Assembly: GCA_013042915.1 (NCBI GenBank)
Contig: JABDPF010000084.1
Span: 1-49,499, forward strand
Source of the DNA: Lysobacterales bacterium
GTDB taxonomy: Bacteria; Pseudomonadota; Gammaproteobacteria; Xanthomonadales; SZUA-36
Length of the DNA stretch: 49,499 nt
Reading direction: 5' to 3'
A program made the position numbers and the translations under genes. Shown here piece by piece: positions 1 to 13,495 of this stretch (position 1 is its first letter; every line of letters begins with the position of its first letter). The notes beneath the pieces are model-generated. The model did no database searches and had not been told where the DNA came from. It saw only the letters and a program-made list of their open reading frames with translations.

Positions 1-1092
1 ATCATCGTCGACGTCAGCAGTGGCCAGGACGCGGTTTCGAAGACCGCGCCGGTGGTGTCGCGAGCACCCCTCAAAACCGGTCTGGACAAGCGCTATCATT
101 TTGACAATTTCGTGCAGGGCAAGTCCATCGAACTCGCGTACGCCGCGGCGCAACAAGACGCGGCCAAGCCGGGGGCTGCCTATAATCCGCTGCTTTTCTA
201 CGGTGGAACCGGCCTCGGCAAAACGCACCTTCTGCATGCCGCCGGAAACCTGATTCACGAACATAGGCCGGAATCTCGGGTCATCTATCTGCATTCCGAG
301 CATTTCGTCAGCGAGATGATCAAGGCGCTGCGCTCGAACAGCATCGAAGCGTTCAAGCAGCACTATCGCACAGCGGACGCATTGCTGATCGACGACATCC
401 AGTTCTTTGCCGGCAAGGACCGGTCACAGGAAGAATTTTTTCATACATTCAATGCGTTACTGGATAGCCAGCAACAAATCATCCTGACCTGCGACCGCTA
501 TCCGAAAGAGGTCGACGGCATCGAGGCCCGCTTGCGGTCCCGGTTCGGTTGGGGTCTGACGGTATCGATTGAGCCGCCGGATTTCGAAACCCGGGTGGCG
601 ATCCTGCTGAACAAAACCCAAGAACGGGGCATGAATCTCAGCGACAAGGTGGCGTTCCTGATCGCCAAGCGCATTCGCTCCAACGTCCGCGACCTGGAGG
701 GCGCCCTCAATACCTTGTTTGCCAATGCCCGCTTTAGCGGCAAGGAAATCACGGTGGCCTATGCCCAGGAGGTCCTGCGCGACTTGTTGCTGGTGCATGA
801 TCGCCTGATTACGATCGAAAACATTCAGAAAGAAGTCTGCGAATATTACAAAATGCGAGTGTCAGAGCTGCTGTCACGGCGGCGCACGCGTACGATCGCG
901 CGGCCCCGGCAGATGGCAATGGCGCTCAGCAAGGAACTGACCGAGCACAGCCTACCCGAAATCGGTGAGGCTTTTGGTGGCCGGGATCATACGACGGTGC
1001 TGCATGCGTGTCGTAAAATCGAGGAACTCTGCGAAACGGACGGACGGATCCGGGAAGACCGGGCGAAACTGGTGCGGAAGCTGACTTCTTGA
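1..1092 (+). CDS. dnaA: Chromosomal replication initiator DnaA (5' end outside window)
   Basis: AAA+ ATPase that binds DnaA boxes at oriC, opens the duplex and loads the helicase. The reading frame is open from base 1, so the N-terminal domain I and most of the linker lie outside the window. Visible are the start of domain III ([20 protein letters not shown]), Walker [11 protein letters not shown], Walker B LLIDDIQF, the sensor/arginine-finger part ([12 protein letters not shown]), and the C-terminal DNA-binding domain IV with its signature [15 protein letters not shown]. The gene is followed by dnaN, recF and gyrB in the usual order. Nothing looks degenerate. The true start cannot be given from this window. 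Confidence 0.97.
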   Translation: MIVDVSSGQDAVSKTAPVVSRAPLKTGLDKRYHFDNFVQGKSIELAYAAAQQDAAKPGAAYNPLLFYGGTGLGKTHLLHAAGNLIHEHRPESRVIYLHSEHFVSEMIKALRSNSIEAFKQHYRTADALLIDDIQFFAGKDRSQEEFFHTFNALLDSQQQIILTCDRYPKEVDGIEARLRSRFGWGLTVSIEPPDFETRVAILLNKTQERGMNLSDKVAFLIAKRIRSNVRDLEGALNTLFANARFSGKEITVAYAQEVLRDLLLVHDRLITIENIQKEVCEYYKMRVSELLSRRRTRTIARPRQMAMALSKELTEHSLPEIGEAFGGRDHTTVLHACRKIEELCETDGRIREDRAKLVRKLTS

Positions 1093-1330
1093 GCCCGGCC
1101 CGGCACAAGAGTGATTGAAAGCACTTGACATCCTGTGGATAGGTTCTTGATAAAGAGTAAGGCTATTTTTGTCCACAGGTGGTCAACAGGCTGGAGCTCC
1201 AGTTATGCGCTTCAGACAAGTTTGTAAATTATTGTTTTAACGATATTTATTTGAGTTATAGTGTTATCCACCGCCCCTATTATTACTATATGTTTTATAT
1301 AACTAAGAATTAGTACTAAGGAAATCGGCC
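1093..1330. other. oriC: Candidate oriC: dnaA-dnaN intergenic region with DnaA boxes and AT-rich stretch
   Basis: A 238-bp gene-free stretch. Three close matches to the DnaA box TTATCCACA are visible: TGTGGATAG at 1134-1142 (box on the minus strand), TTGTCCACA at 1169-1177 and TTATCCACC at 1264-1272. From about 1205 to 1320 the sequence is strikingly A+T rich in an otherwise GC-rich window (TTTGTAAATTATTGTTTTAA, then TATATGTTTTATATAACTAA), as expected of a DNA-unwinding element. The dnaN promoter and a ribosome-binding site (AAGGAAA, about 1318-1324) must also lie here. The dnaA-dnaN spacer is an established origin position in Pseudomonas-like bacteria. The origin call itself is inference. 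Confidence 0.65.
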
Positions 1331-2431
1331 ATGAAACTCAGCATCCAGCGTGAAAAGCTTCTTCAACCCATCACCCAGGTCGTCGGAGTCGTCGAACGGC
1401 GCCAGACACTGCCGGTGCTTGCCAATTTCCTGATCTCTGCCCGAGACGGGAAACTGTCGGTGACCGGGACTGACATGGAGGTCGAGTTGATCACGACGGT
1501 CGATGCCGACGTCGATACCGGCGGAGAGACCACGGTGCCGGCCAGGAAGCTGGTCGATATCGTGAGGATGCTTCCGGATGGCGTAAAGATTACCTTCGCA
1601 CCCGACGGCGACAAGCTGATCGTGGCATCGGGTAAAGGGCGCTATACGCTGGCGACGCTTCCAGCCACGGAGTTTCCCGCAACCGACCAGGTAGAAACGT
1701 TAGAAGTAATTAATATTCAAGAAGTTAGTCTAAAAAACCTGCTCGATAAGACGGCCTTTGCGATGGCCAATCAGGATGTCAGGTACTACCTCAACGGCCT
1801 GTTGTTCGACTTTCACGATAACCAGTTGACCGCGGTTGCGACCGATGGCCATCGCCTGGCGCTGTGCGATTTGGGCAGCGACGTCGGCATGGCCGAAGAA
1901 CGGCAGTTGATCGTGCCGCGCAAGGGTGTGCTGGAGTTGTCGCGGATGCTTTCCGACAGCGACGATGCGGTCGAGTTGGCGATCGGAAAAAACCACATTC
2001 GCCTGGTCAAGGGCAGCTCGGTGTTCACGTCCAAACTGATCGACGGTCGTTTCCCTGAATACCGCGCCGTCATTCCCAAGGGTACGGACAAGCATATCAA
2101 GATCGATCGGGAGGCTTTTACCCGGGCCTTGCAGCGGGCGTCCATTCTCTCGAACGAAAAATACAAGGGGGTTCGTCTCGAGGCCGAGGGCGGGCGCATC
2201 AAGATTATTGCCCACAACCCGCAACACGAAGAAGCCATCGAGGAGCTCGAAGCCGACCTGAATTTTGACAACATGGCCATCGGTTTCAACGTGACGTACC
2301 TGCTGGACGCACTGTTGGCTATCGATACCGAAACGGTATTGATGGAACTCAAGGACGCCAACAGCAGCTGCCTGATCAGCGCCGAAAGCGGTGGCCGTGA
2401 TCGTCACGTCGTGATGCCCTTAAAGCTCTGA
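1331..2431 (+). CDS. dnaN: DNA polymerase III beta subunit (sliding clamp)
   Basis: Ring-forming processivity clamp that tethers DNA polymerase III to DNA and is the docking hub for Hda, MutS and translesion polymerases. It has 366 residues, the family's usual length (E. coli 366). The N-terminus MKLSIQREKLLQPITQVVGV, the middle-domain DGHRLALC motif and the C-terminus ending HVVMPLKL are typical of the three-domain clamp. An AAGGAAA ribosome-binding site lies just upstream of the ATG. It sits between the candidate origin and recF, with a 73-bp gap before recF. Confidence 0.97.
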   Translation: MKLSIQREKLLQPITQVVGVVERRQTLPVLANFLISARDGKLSVTGTDMEVELITTVDADVDTGGETTVPARKLVDIVRMLPDGVKITFAPDGDKLIVASGKGRYTLATLPATEFPATDQVETLEVINIQEVSLKNLLDKTAFAMANQDVRYYLNGLLFDFHDNQLTAVATDGHRLALCDLGSDVGMAEERQLIVPRKGVLELSRMLSDSDDAVELAIGKNHIRLVKGSSVFTSKLIDGRFPEYRAVIPKGTDKHIKIDREAFTRALQRASILSNEKYKGVRLEAEGGRIKIIAHNPQHEEAIEELEADLNFDNMAIGFNVTYLLDALLAIDTETVLMELKDANSSCLISAESGGRDRHVVMPLKL

Positions 2432-2504
2432 ATATACTGACGAAACCGAACCGAAGGTATGACCAGGTCAAGAACGCAGCCGATAAGCTCGGGTTGAGCT
2501 CAAG

Positions 2505-6070
<3,566 letters not shown>

Positions 6071-6541
6071 TCAGGCGGTGCCCATCGTCTCCGCCAGCGA
6101 TTCCAGTTTTTTGCACAGGCTGTTGATATTATTAACTTTTTGAGCTTTTACGCCAAATTTTTTAGCGGCTGCTATGAACTTCTTGTTGGTCGTGACCAAG
6201 TAGCAATCGCTTGCCTTCGTGCCAAATCGCTCCAGTAAATCGCCGATCGCTTCCTCGCGCCGCGCTCTTTGCGTGAGCAGGGAATGGGGAATGTAGTAGA
6301 CGCCGTCGAGCACCCCTCCGGCCTCGGCCAATCGATCACGCAATCGCCTGGGGCCACGCCGTGAGCGCTTCGATTCGGCCCTGCGTCGCGACCATTCGTC
6401 GGGTTGCGAGGCCGTCGCGACGAAATGGAACCCTTGGCGGGTCAGTGAGGCCAGTGCTCGAATGAGGCGATCTGCTTCTGGTCCGTCGTTGGCCTGGATC
6501 AGGTCTCGTCGGCTTACCAACAACAGGTGCTGTCCGCTCAT
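6071..6541 (-). CDS. GmhB-like HAD-superfamily protein lacking catalytic aspartates (probable pseudoenzyme)
   Basis: A 156-residue protein that reads along its whole length like the heptose-1,7-bisphosphate phosphatase GmhB: ASLTRQGFHFVATASQPD aligns with the GmhB LTxxGYxVVVATNQSG region, LAEAGGVLDGVYYIPHS with AGGRIDAIFFCPH, and the tail keeps the helix spacing. The catalytic motif I DRDGV is replaced by SRRDL (residues 10-14), so the nucleophile Asp is Ser10 and the acid/base Asp is Arg12. The motif IV GDxxxD is replaced by TTNKK (about 117-121). It starts 4 bp after glyS, where Pseudomonas carries gmhB near glyQS and gyrB. I infer a pseudoenzyme derived from GmhB; its current role is unknown. 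Confidence 0.75.
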   Translation of the reverse strand: MSGQHLLLVSRRDLIQANDGPEADRLIRALASLTRQGFHFVATASQPDEWSRRRAESKRSRRGPRRLRDRLAEAGGVLDGVYYIPHSLLTQRARREEAIGDLLERFGTKASDCYLVTTNKKFIAAAKKFGVKAQKVNNINSLCKKLESLAETMGTA

Positions 6542-6545
6542 GACC

Positions 6546-8633
6546 TCAACCCAGAATCGACAGATTGGCGATGCGATCGAACCGTGATTTCAGCAAGGCC
6601 AGCAAGTTCAGACGATTGGCCCGCAGACGGAGGTCTTCATCCATCACCATGACCTCATCGAAAAACCGGTCAATCGGATCTCGAAGGTTCGCCAGTGCAT
6701 TCAGTGCCGCGCGGTAGTCACCCGCTTCCAGCAGAGGATTGACGATCTCGTCGGCCTTTATAATTTCTTCGAAAAGACCTTTTTCTTCATTAATCTGAAG
6801 CAATTTCTCATCAACATCGCCTATTTTCAGATTGTCCGCCTTGCGCAGAATATTGCCAATTCGCTTGTTCGACGCGGCGAGGCTGGAGGCTGCGGTCTCA
6901 TTCATGAACGCGTTGAGGGCGCGTAGGCGGCGATCGAGATCCGGCAGGTGTCGCCACGGCGACGCCAGCGCAGCGTTAACCAGGTTGGTCTGAAAATCCT
7001 GTTCGGTGTAGTAGTGGCGGAGACGATCGATGACGAAACCGTGGACGTCATCAAGCAACGCCTCGTCGGTCGGCAGGCGCCCTTCCAATTGCCGCGCTGC
7101 ATGTTGCAATACGGTGAGTGGCGGCAGGGCAATGCCGGCCTCCAGAAGAATACGCACCATGCCCAATGCCGCCCGGCGTAATGCGAACGGATCTTTGTTT
7201 CCGCTTGGTTTGAGCCCGGCAGCGAACACACCGACCAGCGTATCGGCCCGGTCGGCCAGACCGACGACCTGGCCGTCGGGGGTCGAAGGAATCGCGTCAC
7301 CGGCGAAGCGGGGCGCGTAGTGCTCAGCGATGGCCACGGCGACTGCCTTGCTCTCGCCCGATGCCAATGCGTAGTGCCGCCCCATCTCGCCCTGCAGTTC
7401 CGGGAACTCGCCCACCATATCGCTCATCAGGTCGCACTTGGCCAGAAGCGCCGCGCGCTCGGCAGCGGTGGAATCAATGCCAATATCTTTCGCTATAAGT
7501 TCCGAAATACTTTCAATACGGCGAGATTTGTCGCCAACGGTTCCAATCTTCTGTTGAAAAACGACCCGGTCGAGCCCCCGCAAAAACGCTTCCAGGGGCG
7601 TTTTGCGGTCCTGTTCGAAGAAAAATCGCGCGTCGGCCAGGCGCGGTCGGATGACGCGCTCGTACCCCTCCCGAACCTGCTTCGGGTCACGGCTCTCGAG
7701 GTTGCTGACCGCGATGAAGCGGTTGCTCACGCGTGCCGTGTCAACCGGGTCGAGCACCGGGAAAAACTTCTGATGGTCCTGCATGCTGGCCACCAGCGCC
7801 ACGTGGGGTACCTCGAGAAACGCTGCTTCGAAGGAGCAGGCGACGGGAACGGGCCATTCGATGAGGTTGTTCACCTCATCAAGCAGCGCGTCGTCAATCA
7901 GGACATTCGAATCGGTTGCCAACAGTGCCTGGCGGATGCGTTCACGACGTACTTCATGCTCGGCGAGCACGCAGGCATCTTGCAGGATACGTGGATAATC
8001 TGCTGGCGAAGTGATCTCGTGGGGGCCCGGTGAATGAATGCGATGGCCGCGTGTATTTCTGCCGGACTCGAGGCCGAACAGCTTGCCCGGAATCACGCGC
8101 CCACCGTGCAAAACGACCAACCAGTGGACCGGGCGAACAAAGCTGAACTCGTGATCGCCCCATCGCATCGGCTTGGGCACCGGAAGCTGACGGATCGCGT
8201 GTTCCAGGATACCGAACAGCAGGTCGTCGAGGTTTTGGCCCCGCTGCTCCACGCGACAGAACAGCCACTCACCTTTGTCTGTCTTGAGGGTCTCGAGTTC
8301 CGATACGTCCTTGCCGACCGAGCGGGCAAAGCCGCGGGCTGCCCCGGTCGGCTCGCCCGATTCGTCGAATGCCGCTTTGACGGCCGGTCCACGGCGCTCC
8401 AGCAACTGGTCGGGCTGCCCGGAAGCTACCGAGCCGAGCATCAGCGCAATCCGGCGCGGGGTGGAGAACGCGCGGCTGGTTGCGCGCTCAAAGGCGAGGT
8501 TGTTCTTTTCAAGGCCGTCGCAGACCCCGGAAAAAAAGGCATCCCGGATCGCATCGAGCGCCTTGGGGGGCAGTTCTTCGCAACCCAGCTCGATCAGCAG
8601 GTCGGCGGTGTCGAAGGGGCGTGCATCAGACAT
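6546..8633 (-). CDS. glyS: Glycyl-tRNA synthetase beta subunit
   Basis: Beta subunit of the bacterial-type tetrameric GlyRS, which binds tRNA-Gly and supports aminoacylation by GlyQ. It has 695 residues from the ATG at 8633 (E. coli 689). The N-terminal [18 protein letters not shown] and the central motifs ([19 protein letters not shown], and the HD-like [13 protein letters not shown]) are typical. A longer frame exists upstream but its extra 33 residues are antisense-like and overlap glyQ. The chosen ATG overlaps the glyQ stop by 8 bases (ATGTCTGA), as expected for translational coupling. Confidence 0.96.
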   Translation of the reverse strand: MSDARPFDTADLLIELGCEELPPKALDAIRDAFFSGVCDGLEKNNLAFERATSRAFSTPRRIALMLGSVASGQPDQLLERRGPAVKAAFDESGEPTGAARGFARSVGKDVSELETLKTDKGEWLFCRVEQRGQNLDDLLFGILEHAIRQLPVPKPMRWGDHEFSFVRPVHWLVVLHGGRVIPGKLFGLESGRNTRGHRIHSPGPHEITSPADYPRILQDACVLAEHEVRRERIRQALLATDSNVLIDDALLDEVNNLIEWPVPVACSFEAAFLEVPHVALVASMQDHQKFFPVLDPVDTARVSNRFIAVSNLESRDPKQVREGYERVIRPRLADARFFFEQDRKTPLEAFLRGLDRVVFQQKIGTVGDKSRRIESISELIAKDIGIDSTAAERAALLAKCDLMSDMVGEFPELQGEMGRHYALASGESKAVAVAIAEHYAPRFAGDAIPSTPDGQVVGLADRADTLVGVFAAGLKPSGNKDPFALRRAALGMVRILLEAGIALPPLTVLQHAARQLEGRLPTDEALLDDVHGFVIDRLRHYYTEQDFQTNLVNAALASPWRHLPDLDRRLRALNAFMNETAASSLAASNKRIGNILRKADNLKIGDVDEKLLQINEEKGLFEEIIKADEIVNPLLEAGDYRAALNALANLRDPIDRFFDEVMVMDEDLRLRANRLNLLALLKSRFDRIANLSILG

Positions 8634-9531
8634 GTTCCGGCCCTCCCGGTGCCGCGGCCAAGCCTGGAAATCCAAGGGCTTCGCGGCTGGCAAAATACGT
8701 CTCCGCCACGCGGCGGGCCAGGTCGCGTACACGCAGGATGAAGCGCTGGCGTTCGGTCACCGAAATGGCTTTTCGCGCATCGAGCAGGTTGAAGGTATGC
8801 GAGGCTTTCAGCACCTGCTCGTAGGCGGGTAGCGGCAGGCCGAGATCGACCAGCTTTTTTGCCTCGCGCTCGCAGGTGTCGAACCAGCCGAACAAGGCGT
8901 CGATATCGGCGTGTTCGAAGTTATACGTGGATTGCTCCACCTCGTTCTGGTGGAAGACCTCGCCGTAGGTCACCGTGCGGCCGCCGACGTCCGTCCAGAC
9001 CAAATCGTAAACGCTGTCCACTTCCTGCAGGTACATTGCCAGACGCTCGATGCCGTATGTGATCTCGCCCATCACCGGCTTGCATTCCAGGCCGCCGGCC
9101 TGCTGGAAGTAAGTGAACTGGGTGACCTCCATGCCGTTGAGCCACACTTCCCAACCCAACCCCCAGGCGCCCAGCGTAGGGGATTCCCAGTTGTCCTCGA
9201 CGAATCGGATGTCGTGGACCTCCGGGTCGATGCCGACTGCTTTCAGGGAGCCCAGGTACCGTTCCTGGAAATCTTCCGGAGAAGGTTTCATCACTACCTG
9301 GTACTGGTAGTAATGCTGCAGGCGGTTGGGGTTTTCGCCGTAGCGCCCGTCGGTAGGGCGGCGGCTGGGCTGCACGTACGCCGCGTTCCACGGTTCGGGT
9401 CCGATCGAGCGCAGAAAGGTCGCCGGGTGGAACGTTCCGGCGCCGACTTCGAGGTCGAGTGGCTGGACCAGGACGCAGCCTTGGCGAGACCAATAAGCCT
9501 CTAGGCTTTGAATGAATTCCTGAAAAGTCAT
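8626..9531 (-). CDS. glyQ: Glycyl-tRNA synthetase alpha subunit
   Basis: Catalytic class II subunit of tetrameric GlyRS; forms glycyl-adenylate and charges tRNA-Gly with GlyS. It has 301 residues (E. coli 303). The N-terminus [20 protein letters not shown] and the motifs [39 protein letters not shown] and [11 protein letters not shown] are those of GlyQ. It is the first gene of a glyQ-glyS-(GmhB-like) operon. About 77 bp upstream separate it from the next minus-strand gene. Confidence 0.97.
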   Translation of the reverse strand: MTFQEFIQSLEAYWSRQGCVLVQPLDLEVGAGTFHPATFLRSIGPEPWNAAYVQPSRRPTDGRYGENPNRLQHYYQYQVVMKPSPEDFQERYLGSLKAVGIDPEVHDIRFVEDNWESPTLGAWGLGWEVWLNGMEVTQFTYFQQAGGLECKPVMGEITYGIERLAMYLQEVDSVYDLVWTDVGGRTVTYGEVFHQNEVEQSTYNFEHADIDALFGWFDTCEREAKKLVDLGLPLPAYEQVLKASHTFNLLDARKAISVTERQRFILRVRDLARRVAETYFASREALGFPGLAAAPGGPEHV

Positions 9532-9608
9532 TTCTACTCAGCGCTCCGGTATCGCCGCGGCTTCACAGCGCGGGGCGAGGGTAAACGAAACGGTGAATTA
9601 TAGCGGTT

Positions 9609-10061
9609 TCAGGAGGGTTCCGCGCTCTCCACGATGAACACGGTGCCGTCCACGCCGGCAACCCGCACGCGGGTGCCGGCCGGCAGGTCCGGGCCTTTGA
9701 CGCGCCAGGTGCTGTCGTCCACTTTGACCTTGCCCACACCGTTGGTGATCGGGTGCTCGAGCGTGAACACCCGGCCGGTGTATCGCTGACCACGCCGGTT
9801 CAGAAACGGCTGGTCAGATTCCGGGGGGAGAAACTCCCGATAGCGGCGCCAGGCAACGACCGCCAGCACCGAGAGCACACCGAACAGCACGAGCTGCCCG
9901 GCCAATGGAATCTCGGGAAAAATCAGCAACAGGAAGCCCACGGCCGCCGCCGCAAAGCCCAGCCAGAGGAAAAAGTACACCGGCGTGGTCAGCTCCAGAA
10001 TCAGCAGGACCCCGGCAAGGATCCACCAGTGCCAAAAAACGAGTTTACTCAGCCATTCCAT
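9609..10061 (-). CDS. NfeD-like membrane protein (short form)
   Basis: A 150-residue protein with three N-terminal hydrophobic segments (about residues 10-30, 31-48 and 52-70) and a C-terminal OB-fold-like part ([20 protein letters not shown] through [17 protein letters not shown]). This is the arrangement of the short NfeD/YbbK family, whose members act with SPFH/stomatin proteins in membrane microdomains. It overlaps the 3' end of the SPFH gene by 17 bp, which supports the pairing. No protease domain is present, unlike long NfeD. Confidence 0.88.
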   Translation of the reverse strand: MEWLSKLVFWHWWILAGVLLILELTTPVYFFLWLGFAAAAVGFLLLIFPEIPLAGQLVLFGVLSVLAVVAWRRYREFLPPESDQPFLNRRGQRYTGRVFTLEHPITNGVGKVKVDDSTWRVKGPDLPAGTRVRVAGVDGTVFIVESAEPS

Positions 10062-11004
10062 CGCGTCCTCCTTGCTGCTCCGGGCGGCGCTCGTCGCCGA
10101 AGGCCTCCTTGGCTACCTCGGTGATGCCGGCAAGGCTGGAGAGAATGCCGGTGGCTTCCACGGGCAGCAACAGGGTCTTGGTATTGGTGCCGTTTGCGAA
10201 TTCGCCCAGTGCCTCGACGTATTTCTGGGCGACAAAGTAGTTGATCGCCTGCACGTTGCCCGAGGCGATGGCCTCGGAGACCATCGTGGTGGCGCGGCCC
10301 TCGGCCTCGGCCAGGCGCTCGCGGGCCTCGGCGTCCCGCCAGGCGGCTTCTTTGCGCCCCTCGGCCTGCAAGATGGCGGACTGCTTCGAACCCTCGGCCT
10401 CGAGGATCTCGGCCTGGCGCGTGCCCTCGGCTTCGAGAATCGTCGCGCGTTTTTCGCGCTCGGCCTTCATCTGGCGAGCCATCGCGGCCACCAGGTCCTG
10501 CGGTGGGCTGATGTCCTTGATCTCGATTCGCGTGACCTTGATGCCCCAGGGCGTGGTCGCCTCGTCGACGACCACCAACAGCCTCGCGTTGATGTCGTCG
10601 CGCTTCGACAGGGCGTCGTCGAGATCCATCGAGCCAAGCACGGTGCGGATATTGGTCATGGTCAGGTTCAAAATCGCGTGCTCGAGGCGGAAGACCTCGT
10701 AGGCGGCCTTGGCCGCATCCAGCACCTGGAAGAAGACCACGCCGTCGACCGTGAGCACCGCGTTGTCCTTGGAGATGACCTCCTGGGAAGGCACGTCCAG
10801 CACCCGCTCCATCATGTTGACGCGGTGGCCGATGCGATTGACGAAGGGAATGATCATGTGGAACCCGGGGCGGAGGGTGCTTCGATAGCGACCAAACCGC
10901 TCCAGGGTGTATTCGAAGCCCTGGCGAACGATGATGACCGCGTTCTTCACGACCACTACGCCCAGCACGACGACGATGAATCCCCAAATGAGAGTCGTTT
11001 CCAT
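10045..11004 (-). CDS. SPFH/band 7 (stomatin, QmcA-like) membrane protein
   Basis: Membrane-anchored SPFH-domain scaffold: an N-terminal hydrophobic segment ([20 protein letters not shown]), then the SPFH domain ([36 protein letters not shown]), then a coiled coil. The start is set at the ATG at 11004, preceded by GGAGG with 5-base spacing; a TTG 12 bases upstream is less likely. It then has 319 residues. The coiled coil holds three tandem 11-residue units with the core ILEAEG/ILQAEG ([33 protein letters not shown]), a family trait. The NfeD partner overlaps downstream. Confidence 0.92.
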   Translation of the reverse strand: METTLIWGFIVVVLGVVVVKNAVIIVRQGFEYTLERFGRYRSTLRPGFHMIIPFVNRIGHRVNMMERVLDVPSQEVISKDNAVLTVDGVVFFQVLDAAKAAYEVFRLEHAILNLTMTNIRTVLGSMDLDDALSKRDDINARLLVVVDEATTPWGIKVTRIEIKDISPPQDLVAAMARQMKAEREKRATILEAEGTRQAEILEAEGSKQSAILQAEGRKEAAWRDAEARERLAEAEGRATTMVSEAIASGNVQAINYFVAQKYVEALGEFANGTNTKTLLLPVEATGILSSLAGITEVAKEAFGDERRPEQQGGRDGMAE

Positions 11005-11154
11005 GATTCCCTCCAAGATGATGCCGGCGATGATCAGGGCCCCTTCCCATCGTGCGGCGAGGTAGCGTTCCCGGTATTGGCCCCTTTAAAAAATTAGCAA
11101 CTGTCCCGGAAAACCAAAAGCGCCATTAGTCACGGTGCGCGGTATCATCATACA

Positions 11155-11883
11155 GTGAAAGATCGAATTTTTGAGAACACCATTACCGAGCCCGCGGACT
11201 TCGTATTTGACCAGCGCGTGGTCAGCGTCTTTCCGGACATGATCAACCGCTCCGTGCCCGGCTACGGGACCATTGTGCCGATGACCGCCATGCTTGCGCG
11301 GCGCTACGCTCGGCCCGGAACGCGGATCTACGACCTGGGATGCTCGTTGGGCGCGGTTACCCTGGCGATGCGTGGTGCGGTGGGGGCCGATGACATCCGC
11401 CTGGTGGCCGTGGACAACGCACCCGGGATGATCGAGGGCTTGCAGCGCCGACTGGCGGAGGCGCCCGATGCGAGCGCCCCGGCAGTTGAAACACGCCTGG
11501 AGGACGTGCTCGACACCCCGATCGACCACGCGTCGGTGGTCGTGATGAATTTCACACTGCAATTCATCGAGCCCGGGAGGCGCGAGGAACTGCTGGCAAG
11601 GGTCGCGCACGGCCTCGTGCCGAAAGGCATTCTCGTGCTTTCCGAGAAAGTCCGATTCGAAGACCCGGACGAGCAGTCGATGCTCGATACCTGGCACCAC
11701 GACTTCAAGCGCAGCCAGGGTTATTCCGACATGGAAATCGCGCGCAAGCGCGACGCCTTGGAGAACGTCATGATTCCCGAGAGCCTGGCCCGTCATCGTG
11801 AGCGCCTCGCCCGCGCCGGCTTCGGGCGGGTCGTGCAGTGGTTCCAGGGATTCAATTTCATCTCGCTGGTCGCATTCCGCTAA
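11155..11883 (+). CDS. cmoA: Carboxy-S-adenosyl-L-methionine synthase
   Basis: Makes carboxy-SAM from SAM and prephenate, the donor used by CmoB to modify wobble uridine 34 in several tRNAs. It has 242 residues (E. coli 247). The motifs FDQRVVSVFPDMINRSVPGY, YDLGCSLGAVTLAMRG, NFTLQFIEP and LSEKVRFED closely follow E. coli CmoA. The start is GTG at 11155. The stop TAA is immediately followed by the cmoB ATG, so the two genes form one operon. Confidence 0.96.
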   Translation: MKDRIFENTITEPADFVFDQRVVSVFPDMINRSVPGYGTIVPMTAMLARRYARPGTRIYDLGCSLGAVTLAMRGAVGADDIRLVAVDNAPGMIEGLQRRLAEAPDASAPAVETRLEDVLDTPIDHASVVVMNFTLQFIEPGRREELLARVAHGLVPKGILVLSEKVRFEDPDEQSMLDTWHHDFKRSQGYSDMEIARKRDALENVMIPESLARHRERLARAGFGRVVQWFQGFNFISLVAFR

Positions 11884-12837
11884 ATGGAGGCGCCTGTCTA
11901 CACCGCGCTGGCCGAGCGCTGGCAAGATCAAGCCGGCCTGGCCCGGCTGGCGGAGCGGGCCGAGCGCCGATTGCGTGAACACCCCCATGGTGACTTAACA
12001 CGCTGGCGGGATGCCCTGTCGCGCCTGCCCCCCGTTGAGCCTTCGGCCGATCTAGACCGGCCCGATCCGCGGCTGGGAGCGACTGCGCCGGATCTGCAAG
12101 GGCTGGGCGAAACCCTGATGGACCTGCATCCCTGGCGCAAAGGGCCGCTGGTTCTGGGAGGAATCCGTATCGATACTGAATGGCGCTCCGACTGGAAATG
12201 GGAGCGGGTAACACCGTATATCGACTTGGGGGGCGCCAGGGTGTTGGATATCGGGTGCGGAAACGGCTATTTCGGCCTGCGCATGCTGGGGGCCGGCGCC
12301 GAGCTGGTGGTGGGTGTCGATCCGACGCTGCTGTTCGTGATGCAGTACCTGGTGTGCCGGCATTTTGGTGGTGATCTGCCCAACTACGTGCTGCCGCTGG
12401 GCATCGAGGACTTGCCCGAAGGGCTCGGCGGATGGGATGCGGTATTTTCAATGGGGGTCCTCTATCACCGCAGGAATCCCATGCGCCATCTACGACGCCT
12501 GCGCCGCCTGCTGAAAACCGGCGGCACCCTGGTTCTTGAAACCCTGGTACTGCCGATCAGCAGGCCGGGAGACCTGCTGGTCCCGGATGGCCGCTACGCG
12601 AGGATGCGCAATGTCTGGGCCATTCCGGGCACGGATCGCCTGCTCGGGTGGGTGAATGAAGCAGGCTTCGAGAACGCTCGATTGGTGGACATGCGGCCGA
12701 CCACCACCTCCGAACAGCGGTCAACACCCTGGATGACGTTCGAGTCGCTCGAACAGGCCCTGGAACCGGGGGATGGCTCGCGGACAATCGAAGGATTGCC
12801 CGCGCCTGTTCGAGCCGTCATCGTCGCGACCGCCTAG
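11884..12837 (+). CDS. cmoB: tRNA U34 carboxymethyltransferase
   Basis: Transfers the carboxymethyl group of carboxy-SAM to 5-hydroxyuridine 34, giving cmo5U and widening codon reading. It has 317 residues (E. coli 323). The block DLHPWRKGPLVLGGIRIDTE, then WRSDWKWERV, the SAM-binding VLDIGCGNGYFGLRM and FSMGVLYHRRNPMRHL are characteristic. It starts right after the cmoA stop. The N-terminal 90 residues are divergent but have the expected length. It ends 20 bp before a convergent gene. Confidence 0.96.
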   Translation: MEAPVYTALAERWQDQAGLARLAERAERRLREHPHGDLTRWRDALSRLPPVEPSADLDRPDPRLGATAPDLQGLGETLMDLHPWRKGPLVLGGIRIDTEWRSDWKWERVTPYIDLGGARVLDIGCGNGYFGLRMLGAGAELVVGVDPTLLFVMQYLVCRHFGGDLPNYVLPLGIEDLPEGLGGWDAVFSMGVLYHRRNPMRHLRRLRRLLKTGGTLVLETLVLPISRPGDLLVPDGRYARMRNVWAIPGTDRLLGWVNEAGFENARLVDMRPTTTSEQRSTPWMTFESLEQALEPGDGSRTIEGLPAPVRAVIVATA

Positions 12838-12857
12838 GGCGCGATCTGCCTGTCGGT

Positions 12858-13331
12858 TCAGTTGTCGCCGGGGCACTCTAGGCGATCAGGGCCTTTGCCC
12901 TGCCTGGAGCCACGCTGGTCCCGTTTTTGCAGCATTTCGTCATGCACAGCACGCTGCTCATCGGTCAACACAGCGCGGAATTCCTCGCGGTGCTGGTCCC
13001 GTTGTGCACACATCTCGTCACCGAATTCGGCAAACACGCGGGCCTTCATTTCGGCGCGGTCGGCGGCCTGCAGTTCAAACATCTCGAGCACCTGGATCTG
13101 CTGCTCCATACTCAGACCAAGACGATTTACCAAGCCGGCCATGCGCTGGGCCGGACCGCCGCGGCGGTGCATCGCGGGACGGTCAGGTTGGCCGTTGCCC
13201 ACGCCGCTGCCGTCACAGTTTCCGCTGCCGTCGCAGTCTCCGTTACCGGGTCCGTTGCCCGCCAGGGCAACGCCCGAGCCCAGCAGGCCAGCGGTTGCCA
13301 ACACGAGTATTGATTTGGAAATACGGTTCAT
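12858..13331 (-). CDS. Spy/CpxP-like periplasmic protein
   Basis: A 157-residue exported protein. Residues 1-24 form a Sec signal peptide (cleavage likely after ...GVALA), followed by a Gly/Asp/Asn-rich segment with two GxxDGSG-like units containing Cys (about 25-48). The rest is helical and includes one LTxxQ motif (LTDEQ), the hallmark of Spy/CpxP. Family members are ATP-independent periplasmic chaperones or inhibitors of envelope-stress kinases. It diverges from baeS-baeR, and E. coli spy is a BaeR target, so regulation by the neighbouring pair is likely. Whether it is a chaperone or a feedback inhibitor cannot be told. Confidence 0.82.
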   Translation of the reverse strand: MNRISKSILVLATAGLLGSGVALAGNGPGNGDCDGSGNCDGSGVGNGQPDRPAMHRRGGPAQRMAGLVNRLGLSMEQQIQVLEMFELQAADRAEMKARVFAEFGDEMCAQRDQHREEFRAVLTDEQRAVHDEMLQKRDQRGSRQGKGPDRLECPGDN

Positions 13332-13495
13332 GAGTTGAAATCTCCTGTTTTTGATTTCGGGCCGTCTCTTGGGCGACCCGTTTTACGGTTTGCAGGGTGA
13401 AGTCTGAGAGGGAAAATGCAATTAAATGTGAAGAAAAATGCAAGTTTGCCGGTCCGCCTTGAACCGCCTTTCCTTCCCGGTGCAGGATAGACAAT
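13332..13495. promoter_or_regulatory. Divergent promoter region between spy-like gene and baeSR, with a direct repeat
   Basis: The 164-bp spacer must hold both promoters. It contains a 10-bp direct repeat, GAAAATGCAA at 13412-13421 and AAAAATGCAA at 13434-13443, offset by 22 bp, i.e. two helical turns. That layout is typical of tandem binding by an OmpR/PhoB-type regulator. BaeR binding here is inference; the motif does not obviously match the E. coli BaeR box. Confidence 0.4.

Noticed and set aside
8634-8732. N-terminal extension of glyS by 33 residues
   Set aside because: Lies inside glyQ, is basic and unlike GlyS; the ATG at 8633 gives the family length and the usual overlap.
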